NCBI GenBank assembly: GCA_007133445.1
Contig: SLMR01000349.1
Span: 1 to 6,417, forward strand
Length of the DNA: 6,417 bases
Direction: 5' to 3'
Source of the DNA: Aquisalimonas sp.
GTDB taxonomy: Bacteria > Pseudomonadota > Gammaproteobacteria > Nitrococcales > Aquisalimonadaceae
Shown in pieces: positions 1 to 6,417 of this stretch. Under the pieces are notes generated by a model. The model worked only from the letters and a program-made list of their open reading frames with translations, was not told where the DNA came from and ran no database searches. The translations under genes and the position numbers were made by a program. Every line of letters begins with the position of its first letter. Position 1 is the first letter of the stretch.

Positions 1-630
1 GAGGAGGGCAATCTGGGGCTGATCCGGGCCGTCGAGAAGTTTGATCCGGAACGCGGCTTCCGTTTTTCCACCTACGCGACCTGGTGGATCCGCCAGACCA
101 TTGAGCGGGCCATCATGAATCAGACGCGGACCATCCGCCTGCCGATCCACGTCATCAAGGAAATTAACCAGTGCCTGCGCACGGCGCGCAAGCTCACCCA
201 GACCCTGGACCATGAGCCATCCGCCGAGGAGATTGCCCGGGTCATGGAGCGGCCCCTGGCCGATGTCCAGCGCATGCTGGGGTTGAACGAGGGCACCACG
301 TCCGTGGATACGCCCATCGGCAAGGACGCGGATCGCGTGCTACTGGATGCCATCCCCGATGACAATAACCCGGACCCCTCGGCGCTGCTCCAGGATGGCG
401 ACGTGCTCAACCATCTCGAGTCCTGGCTGGGGCAGCTCACGGAGAAGCAGCGCGCGGTGGTGGAGCGGCGTTTCGGGCTCAACGGCCATGAGCGCTCGAC
501 GCTGGAAGACGTGGGCCGTGATATCGGCGTCACCCGGGAGCGCGTGCGGCAGATCCAGATCGATGCGTTGCGCAAGCTGCGAGAGGTCATGGAACGGGAG
601 GGTTTCTCCCAGGACGCCGTGTTCGGCTGA
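1..630 (+). CDS. rpoS: RNA polymerase sigma factor RpoS, C-terminal part (5' end outside window)
   Basis: Stationary-phase/general-stress sigma factor that directs core RNA polymerase to stress promoters. The reading frame is open from base 1, so the N-terminal part (regions 1 and early 2) lies outside; 209 residues are visible. It opens in region 2 with [20 protein letters not shown] and the promoter-melting/-10 recognition stretch [17 protein letters not shown] (about residues 25-41). Region 3 begins with [15 protein letters not shown]; its K53-E54 align by eye with the E. coli RpoS K173-E174 pair that RssB needs for ClpXP delivery, so regulated proteolysis is possible (inference). Region 4 carries the -35-binding helix-turn-helix, about residues 168-190 ([19 protein letters not shown]). 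SVDTPIG and the near-identity of region 2 to E. coli RpoS separate it from RpoD and RpoH. It ends in TGA 10 bp from a convergent gene, with no obvious intrinsic terminator. Confidence 0.95.
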   Translation, partial: EEGNLGLIRAVEKFDPERGFRFSTYATWWIRQTIERAIMNQTRTIRLPIHVIKEINQCLRTARKLTQTLDHEPSAEEIARVMERPLADVQRMLGLNEGTTSVDTPIGKDADRVLLDAIPDDNNPDPSALLQDGDVLNHLESWLGQLTEKQRAVVERRFGLNGHERSTLEDVGRDIGVTRERVRQIQIDALRKLREVMEREGFSQDAVFG

Positions 631-640
631 CCTGTCGGCT

Positions 641-1030
641 TCAGTCCGTTGGTTCGATCATGAACAGCGCCGCAATCACCCGGCGTTGCTCCGACGCGAG
701 GACGTTATAGGTGCGACACGCCGCCTCGGTGGTCATGACTTCGATGCCGATCCCCGCCTGAATCGCCCGCGCCATGATGGTCCGGTCCGGGAACACCTGG
801 TGCCGCCCGGTGCCAATGATGATCACTTCCGGTTCCTGGGCAATCACCCCGTCCAGATGTTCCGCCGTCAGTGCGTCCGCCGTCGCCGGCCCCCAGTCAT
901 CATCCAGCCACTCCGGCGCCACCAGCAGGGTGCGCTCGATCACCGTCTGGTTGACCGTCACCGTGCCGGTGTCGTACCGGCGGATCCGGTTGGCGTCACC
1001 GCTGCTCTCCATTGTCAGCTTCATGCTCAT
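641..1030 (-). CDS. Mth938-like domain protein (NDUFAF3/DUF498 family)
   Basis: Small single-domain protein of 129 residues, the usual family size. Hallmarks are visible in order: a SMKLT start, IRRYDTGTVTVN (about 16-27), the core W46, LTAEHL (54-59), PEVIIIGTGRHQVFP (67-81) and the signature EVMTTEAACRTYNVL (97-111), followed by an arginine-rich helix. The fold is that of archaeal Mth938 and of mitochondrial NDUFAF3, a complex I assembly factor. The bacterial proteins have no proven catalytic activity, and no function is assigned here. The frame extends upstream to an ATG at 1120, which would add 30 residues unlike the family and overlap alaC; ATG 1030, or ATG 1024 two codons later, fits homologues better. 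Neither has a Shine-Dalgarno sequence: the bases before them are pyrimidines (TTCCTTCC). It is divergent from alaC and convergent with rpoS. Confidence 0.85.
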   Translation of the reverse strand: MSMKLTMESSGDANRIRRYDTGTVTVNQTVIERTLLVAPEWLDDDWGPATADALTAEHLDGVIAQEPEVIIIGTGRHQVFPDRTIMARAIQAGIGIEVMTTEAACRTYNVLASEQRRVIAALFMIEPTD

Positions 1031-1037
1031 GGAAGGA

Positions 1038-1066
1038 ACGATACGGTGCTGGATGGAGCGGATCAA
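1038..1066 (-). promoter_or_regulatory. Candidate sigma70-type promoter for the Mth938-like gene
   Basis: On the minus strand, TTGATC (complement of 1061-1066) and TATCGT (complement of 1038-1043) each match the -35 and -10 consensus at 4 of 6 positions, with an ideal 17-bp spacer. Transcription would begin near 1031, at or next to ATG 1030, giving a leaderless or near-leaderless mRNA. This would explain the lack of a Shine-Dalgarno sequence. It was found by eye only, and such matches arise by chance. Confidence 0.35.
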
Positions 1067-1096
1067 TCCTCCGTGCAGATCGCGTGCCTGATCCTT

Positions 1097-1102
1097 TACA
1101 AT
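1097..1102 (+). promoter_or_regulatory. Candidate -10 element (TACAAT) for the alaC-hom-thrC string
   Basis: TACAAT matches the sigma70 -10 consensus at 5 of 6 positions and stands out in this G+C-rich sequence. The hexamer 17 bp upstream (TGCAGA, 1074-1079) is a poor -35 at 3 of 6, and there is no TG extension. The element overlaps the ATG at 1101, so if it is used, transcripts would start near 1109 and alaC would need a later start codon. This is the only AT-rich patch in the short region upstream of a long co-directional gene string, where a promoter is expected. Confidence 0.3.
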
Positions 1103-2339
1103 GCCGGACTTCCACCGCATTCACCGGACAGTAACGTTGGATACCGAGTTTCCCCGGATAAAGCGCCTGCCGCCCTACGTCTTCAACATCGTCAATCAGT
1201 TGAAGGCGGAAGCGCGTGCCCGGGGAGAGGACATCATCGATTTCGGCATGGGCAACCCGGATCAGCCCACGCCGCAGCATATCGTCGACAAGCTCACCGA
1301 GGCGGTACAGCGACCGGATACGCATCGTTATTCGGTGTCCCGGGGCATCCCGCGGCTGCGACGGGCGATCTGTAACTGGTATGCGGAGCGCTTCGGGGTC
1401 TCGCTGGACCCGGAGAGCGAGGCCATCGTCACCATTGGCTCGAAGGAGGGGCTGGCCCATCTGGCACTGGCGACCCTCGGTCCTGGCGACACGGTGTTGG
1501 TGCCGAACCCGGCGTACCCGATCCATCCCTACGGTGTCATCATTGCCGGAGGGGATATCCGGCACGTCCCGCTGGTGCCGGGCGTGGATTTCTTTGCCGA
1601 ACTGGAGCGCGCCATCCGGGAGAACTGGCCGCGCCCGAAAATGCTGGTGCTGAATTTTCCGGGTAATCCCACCGGGCAGTGCGTCGACGCAGAGTTCTTC
1701 GAGAAAATCGTTGCCATCTGCCGGGAACACGAGATCTGGATCGTTCACGACCTGGCCTACGCCGAGATCGTGTTCGACGGCTATCGGGCACCGTCCATCC
1801 TGGAAGTGCCCGGAGCCAAGGACATTGCCGTGGAAACCTATTCCCTTTCCAAGACCTACAACATGCCAGGCTGGCGCGTGGGGTTCGTGTGCGGCAATCC
1901 GGATCTGGTCGCAGCGCTGGCACGGATGAAGTCCTACCTGGATTACGGTATGTTCACGCCCATCCAGGTGGCGGCCATCACCGCGCTGGAAGGGCCGCAG
2001 GAGTGCGTCGAGGAGATCCGCGAGACCTATCGGCGGCGCCGGGATGTGCTGTGTGACGGCCTCCAGGCCCTGGGTTGGCCGGTGGAGAAGCCCCGGGCCA
2101 CCATGTTCGTCTGGGCCCCGATTCCGGAGGCATACCGGGACATGGGGTCGCTGGAGTTCTCCAAGAAGCTGCTACGGGACGCCAAAGTCGCTGTTTCGCC
2201 TGGAATCGGCTTCGGTGACTACGGGGACGATCATGTGCGTTTCGGCCTGATCGAGAATGAACACAGGACCCGCCAGGCACTGCGCGGCATCAAGGCGATG
2301 TTCCGGCGCGACGCTGAGGGGGGGGAGGTGAGTGCGTGA
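1101..2339 (+). CDS. alaC: Alanine transaminase AlaC (glutamate-pyruvate aminotransferase)
   Basis: PLP-dependent class I/II aminotransferase of fold type I, cytosolic, making alanine and 2-oxoglutarate from pyruvate and glutamate. It is very close to E. coli AlaC (YfdZ) along its length: [41 protein letters not shown] and [13 protein letters not shown]. Visible active-site features are the FPGNPTG loop (N189), [12 protein letters not shown] (the Asp that pairs with the PLP ring nitrogen and the Tyr), [15 protein letters not shown] with the Schiff-base lysine K251, and the carboxylate-binding arginine R380 in HVRFGLIEN. Numbering uses ATG 1101, the first start after an in-frame stop at 1089, giving 412 residues. 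Homologues start much nearer [11 protein letters not shown], so TTG 1137, with a weak GGA 9 nt before it, is a real alternative (400 residues). The 3' end contains a G8 tract and the hom ribosome binding site, and its stop overlaps the hom start. The function call is firm; the exact amino-acid preference is inferred. Confidence 0.93.
   Translation: MPDFHRIHRTVTLDTEFPRIKRLPPYVFNIVNQLKAEARARGEDIIDFGMGNPDQPTPQHIVDKLTEAVQRPDTHRYSVSRGIPRLRRAICNWYAERFGVSLDPESEAIVTIGSKEGLAHLALATLGPGDTVLVPNPAYPIHPYGVIIAGGDIRHVPLVPGVDFFAELERAIRENWPRPKMLVLNFPGNPTGQCVDAEFFEKIVAICREHEIWIVHDLAYAEIVFDGYRAPSILEVPGAKDIAVETYSLSKTYNMPGWRVGFVCGNPDLVAALARMKSYLDYGMFTPIQVAAITALEGPQECVEEIRETYRRRRDVLCDGLQALGWPVEKPRATMFVWAPIPEAYRDMGSLEFSKKLLRDAKVAVSPGIGFGDYGDDHVRFGLIENEHRTRQALRGIKAMFRRDAEGGEVSA
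2324..2331 (+). promoter_or_regulatory. Strong ribosome binding site for hom inside the end of alaC
   Basis: GGAGGTGA is complementary to the 16S 3' end and lies about 7 nt (from AGG) before the GTG at 2336. It fixes that GTG as the hom start and lies wholly within alaC codons. It abuts a run of eight G at 2318-2325. Because the site is strong, hom can be initiated independently as well as by coupling to alaC termination. Confidence 0.75.
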
Positions 2340-3646
2340 GTTCGGTAAAGGTTGGCATGTTGGGCCTGGGCACCGTGGGTGCCGGTACCATTAACCTGCT
2401 GCAGAAGAACAGCGACGAGATCGCCCGGCGCGCCGGGCGCGGTATCGAGATCGTGGCGGCGGCGGCCAGGAACCTGGATCGGCCGCGGGGCTGCTCCACG
2501 AAGGGGATCCGGTTGACGACGGATCCCTTCGAAGTGGTCAACGACCCGGAGACGGAAATCGTCGTCGAGCTCATCGGTGGCTACGAGCCGGCCCGGGAGC
2601 TGGTGCTGCAAGCGCTCGACAACGGCAAGCATGTCGTGACCGCCAACAAGGCCCTCATTGCCCTGCACGGCAACGAGATCTTTGCCCGCGCGCGGGACAA
2701 TGGCGTCACCGTGGCCTTCGAGGCTGCGGTGGCCGGGGGCATCCCGATCATCAAGAGCATCCGCGAGGGGCTGGCCGGCAACCGGATCGAATGGCTGGCC
2801 GGCATCATCAACGGCACGGCCAACTTCATTCTCTCGGAGATGTACTACGAGGGCCGGCAGTTTGCCGACGTGCTCGCCGAGGCACAGCGCCTGGGCTATG
2901 CCGAGGCGGACCCGACTTTCGACGTGGAGGGCGTGGATGCGGCGCACAAGCTGACCATCCTGGCCTCCATCGCCTTCGGCGTCCCGCTGCAGTTCGACAA
3001 GGTCCACGTGGAAGGGATCTCCCATATCAGCCGCGAGGACGTGGCCTATGCCGAGGAGCTCGGGTATCGCATCAAGCATCTGGGTATCTGCCGACAGACG
3101 GAGGAGGGCATCGAGCTGCGGGTGCACCCGACCCTGCTGCCGCGGCGGCAGCTGCTGGCCAACGTGGATGGCGTCATGAACGCCGTCATGGTCATGGGCG
3201 ATGCCGTCGGCCCGACGCTCTACTACGGTGCCGGGGCCGGTGCCGATGCCACTGCCTCGGCCGTGGTGGCGGACCTGGTGGACGTGGTGCGGGAGTTCGA
3301 GCTGGACCCGGTCAACCGCGTGCCGTACCTGGCGTTCCAGTCCACGGCGCTGTCCGATACGCCGGTGATGCCCATGTCCGGCATCGTCACCGCCTACTAC
3401 CTGCGCATGGAACTCGCCGATCAGCCCGGCGTGCTCGCCGACATCACCCGCATTCTCGGTGAGGCGGGGATCAGCATCGAGGCCATCCTGCAGAAGGAGC
3501 CGGCGCCCGGTGCCGAGCACGTGCCCGTGATCCTGCTGACACACCCAGTGCGGGAGCGGCAGATGGACGAGGCCCAGGACCGCATAGAAGCGCTGGACGC
3601 CGTGCAGGGCCGCATCACCCGTATCCGTCAGGAACAGTTGCAGTGA
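2336..3646 (+). CDS. hom: Homoserine dehydrogenase with C-terminal ACT domain
   Basis: Reduces aspartate 4-semialdehyde to homoserine with NAD(P)H, the branch point to threonine, methionine and isoleucine. It is a 436-residue monofunctional enzyme, the usual length of the form with an ACT domain and without a fused aspartokinase. The N-terminal Rossmann fold has GLGTVG (G10, G12, G15). [11 protein letters not shown] holds K105, the conserved lysine of the nucleotide/substrate site. The catalytic/dimerisation domain has [33 protein letters not shown] with the catalytic lysine K205, and a glycine-rich [19 protein letters not shown]. The ACT domain runs from about residue 354 to 430 ([20 protein letters not shown]), the usual site of allosteric control by threonine. 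It starts with GTG overlapping the alaC stop by 4 nt (GTGA), with a strong upstream ribosome binding site, so it is probably translationally coupled. thrC follows 43 nt downstream. Confidence 0.96.
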   Translation: MSSVKVGMLGLGTVGAGTINLLQKNSDEIARRAGRGIEIVAAAARNLDRPRGCSTKGIRLTTDPFEVVNDPETEIVVELIGGYEPARELVLQALDNGKHVVTANKALIALHGNEIFARARDNGVTVAFEAAVAGGIPIIKSIREGLAGNRIEWLAGIINGTANFILSEMYYEGRQFADVLAEAQRLGYAEADPTFDVEGVDAAHKLTILASIAFGVPLQFDKVHVEGISHISREDVAYAEELGYRIKHLGICRQTEEGIELRVHPTLLPRRQLLANVDGVMNAVMVMGDAVGPTLYYGAGAGADATASAVVADLVDVVREFELDPVNRVPYLAFQSTALSDTPVMPMSGIVTAYYLRMELADQPGVLADITRILGEAGISIEAILQKEPAPGAEHVPVILLTHPVRERQMDEAQDRIEALDAVQGRITRIRQEQLQ

Positions 3647-3648
3647 CC

Positions 3649-3666
3649 GGGCCGCAGCGGCGGCCC
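3649..3666 (+). other. Intercistronic GC hairpin between hom and thrC
   Basis: GGGCCGC, the loop AGCG, then GCGGCCC make a perfect 7-bp, all-G/C stem that starts 2 nt after the hom stop. ATTAACC follows it with no U tract, so it does not look like a complete intrinsic terminator. It may stabilise or demarcate the upstream message, or tune thrC expression; that role is inference. Confidence 0.45.
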
Positions 3667-3689
3667 ATTAACCGGAAACAGGAACCCTC

Positions 3690-4826
3690 ATGCCATTCCG
3701 CCCGCGCTATACAGGCCTGATCAACAAGTACCGGGACCGGCTGCCGGTCTCCGATGACGCCCGTCCCATCAGCCTCGGCGAGGGCAATACGCCGCTGATC
3801 CGGCTGAACAACATCCCGAAGGACCTGGGGCGTGACGTGGATCTCTACGTCAAGTTCGAAGGCTTGAACCCCACCGGCTCGTTCAAGGACCGCGGCATGA
3901 CCGTGGCGGTCACCCACGCGCAGGACGAGGGCAGCGAGGCGGTGATCTGCGCCTCCACGGGCAACACCTCCGCGTCGGCAGCCGCCTACGCGGCGCGGGC
4001 GGGAATGCGGGCCTTCGTGCTGATTCCCGATGGCAAGATCGCCATGGGCAAGCTGGCCCAGGCCATCATGCACGGTGCCGAGGTCCTCCAGATCGCCGGA
4101 AACTTCGATGCCGGCATGCGCATCGTCAAGGACATGGCCGATCAGGCCCCGGTGACCATCGTCAATTCCATCAACCCCTACCGCCTGCAGGGGCAGAAGA
4201 CGGCCGCATTCGAGATCATCGAGGAGCTTGAGCGCGCTCCCGACTTCCACTGCCTGCCGGTGGGCAATGCGGGCAACATCACCGCGCACTGGATTGGCTA
4301 CTGCGAATCCGCAGGCAAGCGCAGCGAGCATCTCACCGACGCCTGCTCCTACTGCCACGGGAGCTGCCGCTACGCCAGTGCCGTGGTCGGCGACCGGCCC
4401 ACCATGGTGGGCTACCAGGCCAGCGGATCGGCCCCGTTCCTCCGCGGCGGCCCGGTCCAGGAGCCGGACACCGTGGCCACCGCCATCCGCATCGGCGATC
4501 CGCAGTCCTGGGACTATGCCTGGAAGGCCAGCCAGGAATCCGGCGGCTGGTTCGACGAATGCACCGACGCCGAGATCCTCGAAGCCCAGCGGCGGCTGGC
4601 GGCGCGTGAGGGCATTTTCTGCGAACCCGCCTCCGCTGCCTCCGTGGCCGGGGCCATGCGGGATATCGGCAACGGCCGCATACCCGAGGGCAGCACCGTG
4701 GTCTGCACGCTCACCGGGCACGGCCTCAAGGATCCCGATATCGCGATCAGTCAGTCCGCGAACGCCATCAAGACCATTCCGGCGGAGCTGGATACGGTGC
4801 GCCGGGCGATTCTGGACAAGCTCTGA
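3690..4826 (+). CDS. thrC: Threonine synthase, with a cysteine-bearing insertion
   Basis: PLP-dependent fold type II enzyme converting O-phospho-L-homoserine to threonine and phosphate, the last step of threonine synthesis. Hallmarks: [11 protein letters not shown] (about 29-39), [11 protein letters not shown] with the PLP lysine K66, [42 protein letters not shown], the phosphate-binding loop PVGNAGNIT (V191-N196 core) and [10 protein letters not shown] (C339-K347, whose T342 should contact the pyridine nitrogen). It has 378 residues against roughly 350-360 for the short class of ThrC. The extra length is mainly one insertion after [10 protein letters not shown] (about 206-236), bearing C205, C219, C222 and C226. 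AGGA at 3680-3683, 6 nt before ATG 3690, supports the start. It lies 43 nt after hom and 21 nt before the RpfE-family gene. No homoserine kinase gene sits between hom and thrC. Confidence 0.96.
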   Translation: MPFRPRYTGLINKYRDRLPVSDDARPISLGEGNTPLIRLNNIPKDLGRDVDLYVKFEGLNPTGSFKDRGMTVAVTHAQDEGSEAVICASTGNTSASAAAYAARAGMRAFVLIPDGKIAMGKLAQAIMHGAEVLQIAGNFDAGMRIVKDMADQAPVTIVNSINPYRLQGQKTAAFEIIEELERAPDFHCLPVGNAGNITAHWIGYCESAGKRSEHLTDACSYCHGSCRYASAVVGDRPTMVGYQASGSAPFLRGGPVQEPDTVATAIRIGDPQSWDYAWKASQESGGWFDECTDAEILEAQRRLAAREGIFCEPASAASVAGAMRDIGNGRIPEGSTVVCTLTGHGLKDPDIAISQSANAIKTIPAELDTVRRAILDKL

Positions 4827-4847
4827 TGACCCGCTGACGGACTGGCG

Positions 4848-5897
4848 ATGAAGCGGCAGGGGAGGCGACCCGCAAACGGCTGTTATCTGCGTGTTCCTGG
4901 CCTGCTGGGGCCTTTGCCCCGGGAGGCGGCGGGCCTGCTGCAGCCGTCGTCGGCGCTGGAGCAACTCGCGCGGCTGTTGTCCCGGGCGCACAGACATCCC
5001 CATGACCCATCCCCGACCGGTGTTCCGGGGCTGCTGCCGGAGACCCCGGACAGCGATGCGCCGGCCGGCCCGCTGGGGCTGCTTGGGGCTGGCGGCACAC
5101 CTGGTGATGCCTACTGGTTCCGGGCCGATCCGGTCCATCTGCTGCCGGATCGGGACCAGTTGCGGTTGATCGGCCCGGAGGCCCTGGCGCTTGAATCCGC
5201 CGAGGCGGCCGCGCTGGTGGCATCCATCAACGATTACTTCCGTGACGACGGCCTGGAGCTTCATGCGCCGTTGCCGGATGCCTGGTTTCTCCGCTGTGCC
5301 ACAGCGCCACGGCTTGCCACCGTTCCGCTGGATCGGGCCCGCGACGTGCCCCTGGGTGAGGCACAGCCCGCCGGGGACGATGCGCGCTGGTGGCAGGCGC
5401 GACTCAACGAGATGCAGATGCTCCTGCATGCCCATCCGGTCAATCAGGCCCGGGAAGAGAGCGGGACGCTGACCGTGAACGGGATCTGGCCATGGGGTGG
5501 CGGCACACTGCCGGCCATCCGCGGCAGCTGGGACGTGGTCTTTAGCGATGATCCCTTCGTGCGCGGCCTGGCCCTGGCCGCGGGGATGCCGGTGGAACCC
5601 TGGCCCCGGGATCCGCAACCGGTGCGGGATGCAGGGGCGGAGGGCAGCGTGCTCGCCGTTGCTCCGGCGCTGCCCCCGGTGCATGACGGGGACACCTTCG
5701 CCCGTTGGGAAGCGGCCATTCACGATCTGGCAGGTGTCTGGGTGCCACCCCTGGAACAGGCGCTGCGCACCGGGCAGTGGCGGGCGGCGACTCTGGACGC
5801 CGGCCCCGGGCGGCCGGCATGGCGCCTGACGCGGGCCTCATTGCGGGCCTTCTGGCGACGCCCGAAGCCCTTCTCCCGGTTTCTGGAGCCGGTGTGA
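4848..5897 (+). CDS. RpfE-family protein (recJ-linked, function unclear)
   Basis: A 349-residue soluble protein with no signal peptide or membrane segment evident. It resembles the family named after Xanthomonas RpfE, which also lies next to recJ and whose mutation affects extracellular products. Some databases label members phosphoglycerate-mutase-like, but I see no proof of such activity. Recognisable blocks are LRVPGLLGPLP near the start, DAYWFRADPVHLLPDRDQL (D87 onward), an alanine-rich helix leading to INDYF, LPDAWFLR, the most striking NEMQMLLHAHPVNQAREE (N187 onward) and the tryptophan/glycine motif NGIWPWGGG (N211-G219). The central H194, H196, N199 and E203 and the WPWGGG loop look like an active or binding site (inference). 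The C-terminal end is arginine-rich. ATG 4848 is the only ATG before the conserved LRVPGLL, though its Shine-Dalgarno is weak. Its stop overlaps the recJ start by 4 nt, so the two are probably co-translated. The family call is from memory of its motifs and context. Confidence 0.75.
   Translation: MKRQGRRPANGCYLRVPGLLGPLPREAAGLLQPSSALEQLARLLSRAHRHPHDPSPTGVPGLLPETPDSDAPAGPLGLLGAGGTPGDAYWFRADPVHLLPDRDQLRLIGPEALALESAEAAALVASINDYFRDDGLELHAPLPDAWFLRCATAPRLATVPLDRARDVPLGEAQPAGDDARWWQARLNEMQMLLHAHPVNQAREESGTLTVNGIWPWGGGTLPAIRGSWDVVFSDDPFVRGLALAAGMPVEPWPRDPQPVRDAGAEGSVLAVAPALPPVHDGDTFARWEAAIHDLAGVWVPPLEQALRTGQWRAATLDAGPGRPAWRLTRASLRAFWRRPKPFSRFLEPV
5885..5888 (+). promoter_or_regulatory. Ribosome binding site that sets the recJ start
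   Basis: GGAG lies 5 nt before the GTG at 5894, favouring it as the recJ start. The neighbouring GTG at 5892 is in the frame of the upstream gene and stops at once. The GTGA overlap implies coupled translation. Confidence 0.55.
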
Positions 5898-6417
5898 GAA
5901 TCCGCAGGCGGGACATCGATACGACGGTCGAGGGCGCGCTGGGGGATGTCCATCCGGTGTTGCGGCGTGTCTATGCGGGCCGCGGTGTCGCTTCGCCGGA
6001 GCAACTGGACTACCGCCTGGCCGCTCTTGCGCCCATGGATGGTCTCAGCGGCCTGGGCGCCGCCGTGGAACACCTGGTGGACGCAATCAGGCACCGTCGA
6101 CGCATCCTCCTGGTGGGTGATTTCGATGCCGACGGGGCGTCCAGCTGTGCCCTCGGGCTGCTGGGCCTGCGGGCGCTGGGCGCCGAGCATGTGGACTACC
6201 TGGTGCCCAACCGCTTCGAGAACGGCTACGGGCTTACGCCGGAGATTGTCGACCAGGCGCTCCAGTATCGGCCGGATCTGCTGGTGACAGTGGATAACGG
6301 TATCTCCAGTGTCGAGGGCGTGCGCCGGGCACGGGACCTGGGTATGGGCGTCGTGGTCACCGACCACCACTTGCCGCCGGCCCGCCTGCCCGAGGCGGAC
6401 GCCATGGTCAATCCGAA
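5894..6417 (+). CDS. recJ: Single-stranded-DNA-specific exonuclease RecJ, N-terminal part (3' end outside window)
   Basis: RecJ is a 5'-3' single-strand DNA exonuclease of the DHH phosphoesterase family, working in RecFOR recombination, mismatch repair and base-excision repair with divalent metal ions. The first 174 residues are visible before the right edge cuts the frame. Metal-binding motifs are intact: motif I LLVGDFDADGA (D76, D78, D80), motif II VTVDNGISS (D134) and motif III VTDHHLP (D157, H158, H159). Between I and II, YLVPNRFENGYGLTPEIVDQA is nearly identical to E. coli RecJ. The GTG start gives MRIRRRDID, and the motifs then fall at nearly the same positions as in E. coli. It overlaps the stop of the RpfE-family gene by 4 nt. 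The rest of the DHH, DHHA1 and OB-fold domains are beyond the window. Confidence 0.96.
   Translation, partial: MRIRRRDIDTTVEGALGDVHPVLRRVYAGRGVASPEQLDYRLAALAPMDGLSGLGAAVEHLVDAIRHRRRILLVGDFDADGASSCALGLLGLRALGAEHVDYLVPNRFENGYGLTPEIVDQALQYRPDLLVTVDNGISSVEGVRRARDLGMGVVVTDHHLPPARLPEADAMVNP

Noticed and set aside
1031..1100. Possible threonine-operon leader peptide or attenuator upstream of alaC-hom-thrC
   Set aside because: I find no Thr/Ile-rich short frame, no terminator/antiterminator hairpins and too little space between the divergent genes.
347..1375. 342-residue plus-strand open frame bridging rpoS, the Mth938-like gene and alaC
   Set aside because: It overlaps three recognised genes in the wrong frame or strand, and its translation (serine/arginine/proline-rich) shows no domain.
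2422..2439. Perfect 18-bp palindrome CGCCCGGCGCGCCGGGCG within hom
   Set aside because: It is fully explained by ordinary high-G+C codons for Ala, Arg and Gly in a conserved part of the protein; there is no sign of an operator or a second copy.
2231..3544. 437-residue open frame on the minus strand opposite hom
   Set aside because: It is the antisense shadow of the clearly recognised hom gene, with low-complexity composition and no family resemblance.
4826..4837. ATGACCCGCTGA overlapping the thrC stop, a possible mini-ORF or re-initiation site before the RpfE-family gene
   Set aside because: It is only three codons with no Shine-Dalgarno of its own; chance occurrence is the likeliest explanation.
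3615..5723. Very long (702-residue) open frame on the minus strand opposite thrC and the RpfE-family gene
   Set aside because: It lies antisense to two well-supported genes and has an arginine/glycine/histidine/proline-rich composition with no recognisable motifs. Long antisense open frames are expected in G+C-rich coding DNA where stops are rare.

Overview
This is a G+C-rich stretch (about two thirds G+C by eye) of gammaproteobacterial chromosome, fully packed with housekeeping genes. RpoS is a proteobacterial general-stress sigma factor. The block alaC-hom-thrC, followed by an RpfE-family gene and recJ, fits halophilic, alkaliphilic or purple-sulfur type Gammaproteobacteria (Ectothiorhodospiraceae/Chromatiaceae-like). 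That lineage is an inference from protein resemblance and gene order; no 16S or other marker is present. I see no mobile element, CRISPR array, tRNA, rRNA, attachment site or horizontally acquired island. Codon use looks uniform throughout.

Layout. (1) 1-630, + strand: the 3' part of rpoS, cut by the left edge. (2) 641-1030, - strand: a Mth938-like (NDUFAF3-related) small protein, convergent with rpoS and only 10 bp from it. (3) A short divergent control region of about 70-100 bp, with candidate promoters pointing both ways. (4) 1101-5897 and beyond, + strand: one tightly spaced gene string, alaC, hom, thrC, an RpfE-family gene and recJ (cut by the right edge). alaC/hom and rpfE/recJ overlap by 4 nt (GTGA). 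The hom-thrC gap is 43 nt and holds a perfect 7-bp GC hairpin. The thrC-rpfE gap is 21 nt. No gene-free stretch exceeds 100 bp.

Working together. Hom makes homoserine from aspartate semialdehyde, and ThrC converts phosphohomoserine to threonine. The homoserine kinase joining them (ThrB or ThrH) is not in this window. AlaC makes alanine from pyruvate and glutamate, so the operon front is an amino-acid module. The last two genes are of another kind: a poorly understood RpfE-type protein coupled to the single-strand exonuclease RecJ.

No clearly new multi-gene system is visible. The points most worth a second look are a cysteine-bearing insertion in ThrC, the RpfE-family protein translationally coupled to recJ, a G8 tract at the alaC/hom junction that could allow a -1 shift into the hom frame, and doubtful starts for the divergent alaC and Mth938-like genes.
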